Source: Bacillus sp. REN3
GTDB lineage: Bacteria; Bacillota; Bacilli; Bacillales; Cytobacillaceae
DNA: 52,997 nt
Direction of reading: 5' to 3'
Assembly (NCBI RefSeq): GCF_017912555.1
Contig: NZ_JAERSD010000028.1
Coordinates: 1 to 52,997, forward strand
The notes under the pieces are model-generated. The model ran no database searches. It saw only the letters and a list, made by a program, of their open reading frames with translations, and was not told the origin of the DNA. Both the position numbers and the translations under genes were made by a program. Shown here piece after piece: positions 33,313-40,999 of the stretch; position 1 is the stretch's first letter; each line of letters begins with the position of its first letter.

Positions 33313-34208
33313 CGATAATTGGAGTCGATGTAGGAGGCACCAAAATAAAGGCAGGATTTATAACAGCAGAAGGAGTGGTTTTGGAATCTGTCACAGAACC
33401 TACGGGAAAAGTAGATGTGATGGGTCAAATAATCCAGGTAATTGGAGCTTTGACGAATAAATCAAAGGAACCCATTTCCGCTATCGGGGTCGGAACAGCA
33501 GGAAGGGTTGATGCCCATTCGGGTAAAATCAACGGGGCGACTTCCAATCTTCCATTTTGGGCAGGCACAAATGTAAAGGATACACTGGAAAAAAAATTCG
33601 GAGTCCCCGTAGCTGTAGATAATGATGCAAATGCTGCAGCGATAGCGGAAGGTGCCTTCGGTGCCGCCAGAGGGATACGCGATTTTGTTTGTATCACCCT
33701 GGGAACAGGGGTAGGGGCAGGCGCTGTGGTGAACGGGCAATTGTTAAGGGGGCATGCAGGTGGAGGGGGAGAAATCGGCCATATGATCTTATACCCTGGT
33801 GGACACCTTTGCAACTGCGGGAAGAAAGGATGTTTGGAGCAGTATGTATCAGGCACTGCCATCCAGCGGGCTATTACTACTGAAATCGCAGCTGCTTCCG
33901 CTAGTTTTAGCCCAAGAAGGCTTTTTAGGCTGGCCCAGGACGGACATCCTGCCGCTAAAAAGATTACCGGAAGATTTTGCGATGATTTAGTACAGGGAAT
34001 CTTGAATGTGCACGCAGTCCTCGATCCGGAAATGATTGTGCTTGGAGGAGGAGTTGTGGAATCCAGTGACTACTGGTGGGATCCATTTATGGAAAGGCTC
34101 GGAAGCATCCCAGAAATCACATTCAAACTAAACAGAGCCCACTTCCAAAATGATGCGGGGATGATTGGGGCAGCCGCACTTGCGCTCGGCTATGCTCCAG
34201 TCAGTTGA
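33309..34208 (+). CDS. ROK family sugar kinase (probable N-acetylmannosamine kinase)
   Basis: A 299-residue ROK kinase. 'IGVDVGGTKIKAGFI' is the ATP phosphate loop, VDNDANAAAIAE carries the catalytic Asp, and HLCNCGKKGCLEQY is the zinc site. Translational coupling to nanE suggests it makes ManNAc-6-phosphate from free ManNAc, although glucokinase or GlcNAc kinase activity cannot be excluded. Confidence 0.88.
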   Translation: MTIIGVDVGGTKIKAGFITAEGVVLESVTEPTGKVDVMGQIIQVIGALTNKSKEPISAIGVGTAGRVDAHSGKINGATSNLPFWAGTNVKDTLEKKFGVPVAVDNDANAAAIAEGAFGAARGIRDFVCITLGTGVGAGAVVNGQLLRGHAGGGGEIGHMILYPGGHLCNCGKKGCLEQYVSGTAIQRAITTEIAAASASFSPRRLFRLAQDGHPAAKKITGRFCDDLVQGILNVHAVLDPEMIVLGGGVVESSDYWWDPFMERLGSIPEITFKLNRAHFQNDAGMIGAAALALGYAPVS

Positions 34209-34217
34209 ACTGTTTGC

Positions 34218-35387
34218 ATGGAAAGAAAAAGTTATGTTCTTTACGGGAAAGTCATATTGGAAAATCATATGGAAGACCCCGGTATAGTGAAGGTTTCAAA
34301 TGGCATAATCACCTATGCCGGTCCAGCTGATCAGTTCCATCGGGATTATATTGACTTAAGAAATCATTACATATGTGCGGGGTTTATCGATATCCACTTG
34401 CATGCCATTGATGGATATGACTTTATGGATGGGTCCCTATCAAGCTTCAAAAATATCCAGCAGTCACTTCCTCAATATGGAATTACGAGCTTTTTGGCTA
34501 CTTCAAGAACGGCATCCTATGAAAAAATCTCCCAATTCCTTTCCTTTTCAAATGAATGCAAATCCATCACAGACGCCTCCAAGCTTTTGGGAGTCCATTT
34601 GGAAGGTCCTTGGATCAATCCATTATTCAGCGGTGCACAAAAATCTGAATATGTCAGCCATCCTGACCAGGAAATGGCAAAGAAATGGCTCGACTTGTAT
34701 CCCGGCTTAATAAAAATCGTGACACTTGCGCCTGAATTGCCTGGGAGCATCGAGGTATCCCGTCTGTTGATAGCTGAAGGAACTGCAATTTCTGCAGGCC
34801 ACACAAACGCAAACCTTGAAGAGATGAACAGGGCCATAGGTGCTGGCATAAAAAATATTACCCATTGTTTCAATGCGATGAGCCCATTCCATCATCGCAC
34901 TCCTGGTGCAGCGTTTTCCGCCCTGCATGACGACCGGCTTACCTGCGAGCTGATCGCGGATGGACTGCATGTGCAGAAAGATGTCGTGAAATTTTTATAT
35001 AAAGTCAAAACTGCTGAGAGAATCATCCTGGTATCTGATTGTACTGGAGCTAATCGCCTGGAAGATGGAACCCATTTTATAGGCAATAAGGTAATTCATA
35101 AAAAGGGAAAGGAAATATCTCTGGCAAATGGTACGCTTGCCGGAAGTGCGATTACCCTTGATGAGGCTGTAAGGTATGTTATAAAGGAATGCGGCATCCC
35201 TATTCATGAAGCGGTTAAAATGGCGACGTGCAATCCTGCAAAGTCTTTTTCCTTCAACAGGCTGAAAGGGAAGATCGAAAGCGGATATGAAGCGGATTTA
35301 GTGATTTTAAACCGGAATTTCGAGGTTACAAAGACAATTGTCAATGGAAACACAGTTTATGAAAAAAAGGCGGAGGGGAATAATTGA
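34218..35387 (+). CDS. nagA: N-acetylglucosamine-6-phosphate deacetylase
   Basis: A 389-residue amidohydrolase producing glucosamine-6-phosphate. Metal and catalytic residues are visible: H60 and H62 in IDIHLHAID, E129 in HLEGP, H195 in AGHTN, H216 in THCFNAM and D274 in LVSDCTGAN. The H-x-H segment and the SDCTGA segment differ from the common GGYGYD and TDAM versions, so substrate preference may be shifted. No clear ribosome binding site precedes ATG 34218, nine bases after the kinase stop, so translation is probably coupled. NagB is not in this window. Confidence 0.88.
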   Translation: MERKSYVLYGKVILENHMEDPGIVKVSNGIITYAGPADQFHRDYIDLRNHYICAGFIDIHLHAIDGYDFMDGSLSSFKNIQQSLPQYGITSFLATSRTASYEKISQFLSFSNECKSITDASKLLGVHLEGPWINPLFSGAQKSEYVSHPDQEMAKKWLDLYPGLIKIVTLAPELPGSIEVSRLLIAEGTAISAGHTNANLEEMNRAIGAGIKNITHCFNAMSPFHHRTPGAAFSALHDDRLTCELIADGLHVQKDVVKFLYKVKTAERIILVSDCTGANRLEDGTHFIGNKVIHKKGKEISLANGTLAGSAITLDEAVRYVIKECGIPIHEAVKMATCNPAKSFSFNRLKGKIESGYEADLVILNRNFEVTKTIVNGNTVYEKKAEGNN

Positions 35388-37231
35388 AAACTGCAGTCTT
35401 TGACAGATCAAGGAGTAAATTCAGCGACTTTTTCAGGAATCCGGTTCTTTTTACTGACATGGATTCTTTTATGGGAGCAGATTTTACTGAGTTCGCTACA
35501 ATAGCAATTAATGGTTTGGCAGGCCGTGAATTGGTGGAACTGCCCTACGGTTTAATTGAGAAACTTTGGGACTTTGCTTTAGCTGGAGGCAAAATATATG
35601 GCGAACTAATCGCTTGCCATGATTTCCCTGCTTCTCGTTTGTTTGGATTCCGCCAAGATTTCCCGGTTACATTCCGGAGATTGGAAAAACTGAAATGGAA
35701 TACGGATTTCCTCTGCATGGAATCAAAAAGCAATCTCCTGGAATGGAACGGGCCCTTCCAGACAGGGTTTCCAATCGCAGATACCGTCATCCTGGAGATT
35801 GATATTTTTCAAGAAACCCATTTTACTGAAAAGTCTGGCAGGTACCCGGGGCTAGTGGTGAAAAAACACGGAAAGGGAACAGTTGTTTACTCAGCATTTT
35901 CATTATTCTCAAATTCCGAGTTTTGGTCACTCAGGCCAACTTGGCTGTGGAATAAGGTCATACATGCTTTACAGGAAGATAGTCTCTTACCTGTCCTGCC
36001 CATGTCAAATCCAATCCATTTCAGGAATCAAAGAATCGAAGAGTCCGTAGCGAATAGCATTGGGTGGTTTCAATCGTCAGGAATAATGGCCGATCCGGCT
36101 GGAAAGAAGGGAGTATATGAAAACATCCACTCCTTCAGACGGGAGGTCAGCAAAGATATTCGGCCCGATTGTAGTGTACAGACAGCCTTGATGTTTCATT
36201 TATATGGGAGGTATACAGGGGAAAGGAAGTGGGGAGAGATCTGTGAAAACATATTAACCTTCCTATTTCATTCCGGATTCCAGGACCTTGAAAAAGATTC
36301 GCAAACATTCGGGTTATGGAAATGGTTCCAGTTTCCCGGAAAAAAACCGGATCAGATGTTCTCTGATGATAATGCCTGGGTTGCGCTTGTCCTCCTATAT
36401 TTATATAGACAAACAGGCAATGAAGAGTATAAAAAGAGAGGATTGGCCACAGTTGATGCCCTGTTGGATACCCAAAACCGCAATGGCTTGAGGGTTGAGG
36501 TGCTGTTGGAAAAAGAGGTATTGGAAAAGGGAGCCTCCTATTATGCCCGATCAGAGGAAGGAAATATGAATCCACATTTTCAAAGTATCGTCCATGCCGC
36601 ATTCCTCCAAGCCTATCTGGTAACTGAAGAGGGAAAGTATTTGGACACAGCCCTTAAAGGGACCCGTTACTTATTGGACCACCCTGGAAAAATGGAATTC
36701 ATGTATAGCAAAACTGCCGGCTATAGCAGGTTTTTGTTAGGTCTATCCCAAGTTTACGCACTATCGGGAGATAAAAGGATCAAGAAGGGTTTGTTTGAAG
36801 TATTGAATTATTTAGAAGAATGTATGCATGGTTCTGGAGGGGTAGAAGAGGCCGACAACCCCTCGCCAGCAAGATACGGCACTGAGGATACCGGGGTATT
36901 TATAGATAACGGAGAGGGGATTGCCGACCAACTCTATACAAATAACTTTTTGGCCATGAATGCATGGGAAGCATGGCAGGCAACCGGTGATAAAAAAGTC
37001 TTTGACTTCCATACCAAAATTACAGAATTTTTAAACAAAATACAAATCCATTCTTCTGAAAAACTGGTCGACGGCGGATGGATGCGATCCTTCCATTTAG
37101 ATAGCAATGAATATTTTGGAAACAACGGCGATACAGGATGGGGGCCATATTGTATGGAAAGCGGGTGGACCAATGCTGTCACTACTGCTGGACTCCTGTT
37201 GCGCCTTACTGATTCGTCCCTCCTGGAGTAA
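35384..37231 (+). CDS. Alpha/alpha-barrel glycosidase-like protein with N-terminal GATase-like domain
   Basis: A 615-residue cytoplasmic protein. Residues about 1-200 resemble a ThuA/glutamine-amidotransferase-like domain of the kind attached to beta-galactosidases ('LIEKLWDFALAGGKIYGELIA', 'GKGTVVYSAFSLFSNSEFW'), but no Cys-His pair is obvious. Residues about 220-610 look like a six-hairpin barrel ('FSDDNAWVALVLLYLYRQTG', 'QADQLYTNNF'-type helices, 'DGGWMRSFHLDSNEYFGNNGDTGWGPY'). It overlaps nagA by four bases. Hydrolysis of an imported oligosaccharide is likely; the bond is unknown. Confidence 0.7.
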   Translation: MKTAVFDRSRSKFSDFFRNPVLFTDMDSFMGADFTEFATIAINGLAGRELVELPYGLIEKLWDFALAGGKIYGELIACHDFPASRLFGFRQDFPVTFRRLEKLKWNTDFLCMESKSNLLEWNGPFQTGFPIADTVILEIDIFQETHFTEKSGRYPGLVVKKHGKGTVVYSAFSLFSNSEFWSLRPTWLWNKVIHALQEDSLLPVLPMSNPIHFRNQRIEESVANSIGWFQSSGIMADPAGKKGVYENIHSFRREVSKDIRPDCSVQTALMFHLYGRYTGERKWGEICENILTFLFHSGFQDLEKDSQTFGLWKWFQFPGKKPDQMFSDDNAWVALVLLYLYRQTGNEEYKKRGLATVDALLDTQNRNGLRVEVLLEKEVLEKGASYYARSEEGNMNPHFQSIVHAAFLQAYLVTEEGKYLDTALKGTRYLLDHPGKMEFMYSKTAGYSRFLLGLSQVYALSGDKRIKKGLFEVLNYLEECMHGSGGVEEADNPSPARYGTEDTGVFIDNGEGIADQLYTNNFLAMNAWEAWQATGDKKVFDFHTKITEFLNKIQIHSSEKLVDGGWMRSFHLDSNEYFGNNGDTGWGPYCMESGWTNAVTTAGLLLRLTDSSLLE

Positions 37232-37255
37232 CCTTTTGAGAGGAGTGCGTGAATA

Positions 37256-38824
37256 TTGAAATACGATCTTTTGATAGCAGGAGGAGGTCTTGGAGCCTGT
37301 GCAGCGGCTTTAGCAGCATGTTCAAAAGGACTTAAAGTATTGATGACTGAAGAAACGGATTGGATTGGCGGCCAGGTTACTTCACAAGGAGTACCACCGG
37401 ACGAACACAGGTGGATTGAAAGCTTCGGATGCACCAGCCGTTATCGTGACTACCGGAACCGAGTAAGAGAGTATTACTACAGGAGCTTTCACGTTAAAGG
37501 GGAACCAGATTCTCCATTCAATCCTGGAAAAGGCCTTGTCAGTAATATTTGCCATGATCCGAGGGTCACTCTTGCTGTTTTGACCGAAATGTTGAGTCCG
37601 TATCTTTTAAGCGGCACATTGACCCTGTTGACAGAAACTGTAGTCAAAGATGTGAAGCGCAAAGGAAGAATGATTTATGAAGCAAGTATTTATTCCCTTG
37701 AAGATGAAGAAGAGGATACGGTCAAATTCGACTATCTCATTGACGCAACAGAAGCAGGGGATTTGCTGCCAATCTCAGGGGTTGACTATGTCACAGGAGC
37801 TGAATCAAAGACGGAAACAAAAGAACCTCATGCAAAAGAAAAACCTGAACCTGATAATATCCAGGCGTTTACCCATGTATTGGCCATGGAATATCGAGAA
37901 GGCGAAAACCATCTGATTGAGGAGCCGGAAATGTATTCATTCTGGAGGGAATTCCAGCCTGGAATCTGGCCGGATAGGATGCTGAGTTTCTTCGCACCCC
38001 ATCCGATCACCCTGGAAAAACGCGAATATGTTTTGTTTCCCCATCATGATAAGTTCCCCCTTTGGGAGTATAGAAGGATTTATGCCTCAGATCAATTCAG
38101 GCTCAAGGGCACAGGTGATATAACCCTGTTAAACTGGCCGCAAAATGATTATTTCCTAGGGAATGTATATGATGTTCCGGAGAATGAAAAAGAACTGCAT
38201 CTTTACCAGGCTAAACAGCTGAGCCTTTCCCTTTTTTATTGGCTTCAAACTGAGGCGCCAAGGCCTGATGGCGGGATCGGCTATCCTGGGTTAAAGCTCA
38301 GGGGTGATGTGATGGGAACGAAGGATGGACTCGCCAAGGCTCCTTATATCAGGGAGTCGCGAAGAATCAAGGCTCTTTATACGATTACAGAACAAGATGT
38401 TTCACCTGCCTTCAATACAACGAAGACAGGCAGAAAATACAGGGATTCAGTAGGGATCGGATCCTATAGCATCGATTTGCATCCAAGTCAATCAGGAGAA
38501 AATTATATTGATATCCCTGCATTGCCATTCCATATCCCTTTAGGAGCTCTTATTACAGAAAACACGGAGAATCTATTGGCAGGATGTAAAAATATCGGTA
38601 CAACCCACATTACGAACGGATGTTACAGGCTCCACCCCGTTGAGTGGAATATTGGGGAGGCATGCGGGGCACTGGTGGCTTTTTGCCTTGATAAAAGTGT
38701 CAAACCTGCTGATGTCAGGAAGGATGATCGCCTTCTTGATGAATTCCAGGCACTTTTACAAAAAGAAGGTCTTGAGCTTGAATGGCCGCAAGAATTTTAC
38801 CAGGAACGGAAAAAGGAAACCTGA
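37256..38824 (+). CDS. FAD-dependent oxidoreductase (PF12831-like), second copy
   Basis: A 522-residue flavoprotein with 'DLLIAGGGLGACAAALAACSKG' and EETDWIGGQVTSQGVPPDEHRW, the pattern of FAD_oxidored proteins seen in glycan loci. 'YLIDATEAGDLLPISGVDYV' is the second FAD contact and 'LLAGCKNIGTTHITNGCYRLHPVEWNIGEACG' the C-terminal one. It is longer than and distinct from the protein of 31212-32555, so the two probably act on different substrates. The start is TTG behind GAGAGGAG. Confidence 0.85.
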   Translation: MKYDLLIAGGGLGACAAALAACSKGLKVLMTEETDWIGGQVTSQGVPPDEHRWIESFGCTSRYRDYRNRVREYYYRSFHVKGEPDSPFNPGKGLVSNICHDPRVTLAVLTEMLSPYLLSGTLTLLTETVVKDVKRKGRMIYEASIYSLEDEEEDTVKFDYLIDATEAGDLLPISGVDYVTGAESKTETKEPHAKEKPEPDNIQAFTHVLAMEYREGENHLIEEPEMYSFWREFQPGIWPDRMLSFFAPHPITLEKREYVLFPHHDKFPLWEYRRIYASDQFRLKGTGDITLLNWPQNDYFLGNVYDVPENEKELHLYQAKQLSLSLFYWLQTEAPRPDGGIGYPGLKLRGDVMGTKDGLAKAPYIRESRRIKALYTITEQDVSPAFNTTKTGRKYRDSVGIGSYSIDLHPSQSGENYIDIPALPFHIPLGALITENTENLLAGCKNIGTTHITNGCYRLHPVEWNIGEACGALVAFCLDKSVKPADVRKDDRLLDEFQALLQKEGLELEWPQEFYQERKKET

Positions 38825-38841
38825 TAACAGGGAGGAGAGAA

Positions 38842-39807
38842 ATGGGAAGGAATGTTGCGGATTTCACATTGCAGGAATTAAAAGCATATAAGCCAAAATT
38901 GAACAGGCCGAAGGATTTCATGGATTTCTGGGAGGAACAAAAAAAATCAGTAAAAAGGGCAGAGACAACATGTGAATGGAAGAAACGAATCTATCCAGTC
39001 AAAGAGGTGGAAGTGTTCGAGCTTCTTTTCACCAGCTGGGACAGCACACCTTTGAAAGGAATCCTGGTAAAGCCTGCCTTCCAATCCAATATCCCTGTGA
39101 TGCATTCTTTCCATGGCTACACAGGAGACAGAGGACTTCCAGCTGATTTTTTGAAATGGGCGCTAATGGGTATTGCGGTTATCTCATTTGACATTCGGGG
39201 CCAAGGTACCTCCCCGGACTTCGCCAAGTACCCAAACGGTTCAAGGACGCCTGGCTGGATGCTGAATGGAATCCTCCAAAAAGAAAACTATTATTATGTA
39301 AATATAGTTAAAGATATTCTTGCGCAGCTAAATTGGGCCAAAGACTCAATGGCATTTGATATTTCGAAATTCGGGGTCATGGGATCTTCGCAAGGAGGTG
39401 GCCTGGCCCTTTCTGCAGCAGGTCTTGAGCCATTCATTGATTTTATTATTGCTGATTGGCCGTTTGCGACCCATTTTGAACGTGCTTTAGAGGTTGCGAC
39501 AAATGGCCCTTATATGGAAATCGTCCAATACTTCAAGAATATTGACCCTCACTATGAAACTTATGACCAAGTAATCGGAACACTCTCCTATATCGATGCT
39601 TTGCATTTCTGTCCTGATATAACCAAACCTGTTTTAATGGGAATCGGACTTGAAGACTCGGTGACCCCGCCTTCGACAGCTTTTGCAGCTTTCAACCATA
39701 TTGCCAGCAAGGAAAAGGTGTTGGAGGTCTATCCCCAGTTCACCCATGAGCCTAATCCTTACCATGAAGAAAAAAGGATCGAATTTATCTGCCAATATGC
39801 CAGGTAA
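38842..39807 (+). CDS. Acetyl esterase of the CE7 (acetyl xylan esterase/cephalosporin deacetylase) type
   Basis: A 321-residue cytoplasmic alpha/beta hydrolase of normal CE7 length. 'FDIRGQGTSPDF' is the family RGQ motif, the nucleophile is S183 in GSSQGGG, and Asp in GLEDSVTPP with His in FTHEPN complete the triad. It removes acetyl groups from small imported sugars. ATG 38842 with GGGAGGAG upstream is preferred to a longer frame overlapping the previous gene. Its presence implies that the imported saccharide is O-acetylated. Confidence 0.88.
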   Translation: MGRNVADFTLQELKAYKPKLNRPKDFMDFWEEQKKSVKRAETTCEWKKRIYPVKEVEVFELLFTSWDSTPLKGILVKPAFQSNIPVMHSFHGYTGDRGLPADFLKWALMGIAVISFDIRGQGTSPDFAKYPNGSRTPGWMLNGILQKENYYYVNIVKDILAQLNWAKDSMAFDISKFGVMGSSQGGGLALSAAGLEPFIDFIIADWPFATHFERALEVATNGPYMEIVQYFKNIDPHYETYDQVIGTLSYIDALHFCPDITKPVLMGIGLEDSVTPPSTAFAAFNHIASKEKVLEVYPQFTHEPNPYHEEKRIEFICQYAR

Positions 39808-39902
39808 GCTGAATTTTCAAATGATCACACTACTAATGTTCTTTCTCTTTTCGCTTTCACACAATTCATTGGCCATTTTCAAAAGGAAGAAGGGGATATA
39901 TA

Positions 39903-40061
39903 GTGCTTTTGCGTGATTCTCTCATCAAAATTTTAGTATTGCTGCTGGTTTTGGGTCAGGTGCTTGATTTTATCCATGTTAAGGCTTCCGCCGAAAATGA
40001 AGAACGGCCGTATGCAAAATATACAGGGAGAATGCATTTTATCTTGAAGGAAGCCGCCTAA
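39903..40061 (+). CDS. Small 52-residue exported or membrane-anchored peptide
   Basis: GTG 39903 follows GGAAGAAGGGG and opens 52 codons. Residues about 8-29 are a hydrophobic signal (LIKILVLLLVLGQVLDFIHV) followed by KASAENEERPYAKYTGR. It may be a real small exported protein, or the surviving 5' end of a deleted gene for a secreted enzyme of the locus. It has no homologue I recognise. Confidence 0.5.
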   Translation: MLLRDSLIKILVLLLVLGQVLDFIHVKASAENEERPYAKYTGRMHFILKEAA

Positions 40062-40162
40062 AACAGAAAGAGCGAGATGGGTAATCGTGGGTATTTCAAT
40101 TAAGTTGCTGGTTGGTATAGGCTATAATGGAATAAATGATTACTGAAGGCGAGAGGTGCGAA

Positions 40163-40357
40163 ATGAAATTAGGGATTTTTTTAGTCATTGTGACTGTCAT
40201 TGCTGCGGCCATATTTACTTTGTTATTGGCAGGTAAAGGTGATGACCAGTACAGTACAGCGACAAAAAGGAACACAATCAATCTCTCTGCGATTTATATT
40301 GTGGTCATTCTACTCTCTTTTATTGCCGTTGGAATTTATATCAGATTCTTTGCTTAG
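40163..40357 (+). CDS. Small two-helix membrane protein
   Basis: A 64-residue protein with two membrane helices (about 3-20 and 42-62) and a short polar loop containing GKGDDQYSTATKRNT. ATG 40163 follows GAGAGGTG. It looks like the small Bacillus membrane proteins that databases sometimes label BshB3-like, but I could not verify this. A TATAAT at about 40127-40132 may belong to its own promoter. Confidence 0.65.
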   Translation: MKLGIFLVIVTVIAAAIFTLLLAGKGDDQYSTATKRNTINLSAIYIVVILLSFIAVGIYIRFFA

Positions 40358-40547
40358 GATATTTGAGTATTTTTCTATTAAGGCTATGTTATAGACCAGT
40401 GTTGAGTGATAGTCTTCCGTTTTTAGCTTGTATTGTCCATATAAACTGGAATGTTTTTTCGAGATGAACCCATGGCTTAATACTGAATGGCATGTCCTTT
40501 TGTTGATCCTTGTACGAAACGGGACACGAAGAAGCAGCTAAACCAGT

Positions 40548-40727
40548 TTTAAAGGAGGCTGGAAGTACGAGGCTAATGAATACTACATGCGGGAAGGTAC
40601 TGGGAGAGAGTATGCAGTAATGGACGGAAGGCAAAACACTTGGTTTGAACCGTATCAATGATGAAGATTCAAAGGAAATTGAACTAAAAAATGCAGGGGC
40701 TGAGTTGTTCCAGGGAAATCTGCCGCC
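40548..40727 (+). pseudogene. Decayed fragment of a GNAT acetyltransferase
   Basis: The plus strand reads FKGGWKYEANEYYMREGTGREYAVM, which matches FPGRWEYEAIEYFNKGGTGREYAIM of the double-GNAT protein (16594-17541). After a frameshift it continues GLNRINDEDS, against GFIRINDTNS in the intact copy, and ends near KNAGAELFQ, against RKTGAEIWK. The middle is deleted. It is therefore the remnant of a related acetyltransferase gene at the far end of the sugar locus. Confidence 0.75.
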
Positions 40728-40798
40728 ATTGGCCGTTAGGCATCAAAGCGAGAGACCGTGGAAAAGGATTGTGGGACAGAATTGAATTGTGGTGTTGC

Positions 40799-40977
40799 GG
40801 GACACAGGGACGGCTCTCTCGTTCCACTCTTGAGTAAAAGGAAGGGAATCCGATGCTCCCAACACTGGCGAAAGCATATTTAATGCCTTTGCTGAGAGTG
40901 ATGCAAGAGTCATTCCTAGAGTAACAATCAAAACAATATCTGAATATTTTTGGACATTGGGACCGTTCCCGTGTCCC
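40799..40977. mobile_element. Candidate MITE/REP-like element with terminal inverted repeats
   Basis: The left end GGGACACAGGGACGG (40799-40813) and the right end CCGTTCCCGTGTCCC (40963-40977) are inverted repeats matching at 13 of 15 positions, 179 bp apart. The interior has no ribosome-binding-site-supported gene. The end sequence resembles the GGGACAC...GTGTCCC palindromes mobilised by Y1/REP-type transposases in Firmicutes (recalled, unverified). It sits between the GNAT fragment and the next gene, whose start is 23 bp away. Confidence 0.6.
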
Positions 40978-40999
40978 CGTAATGGAGAGGGGAGTGCAA

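Noticed and set aside
33425-33862. A 145-codon minus-strand frame opposite the ROK kinase gene
   Set aside because: Proline-rich nonsense opposite conserved kinase motifs, without a start signal.
32608-34208. A complete sialic acid (nan) operon
   Set aside because: nanE and a ROK kinase gene are present, but no N-acetylneuraminate lyase or sialate transporter signature is found in the window, so the label would overreach.
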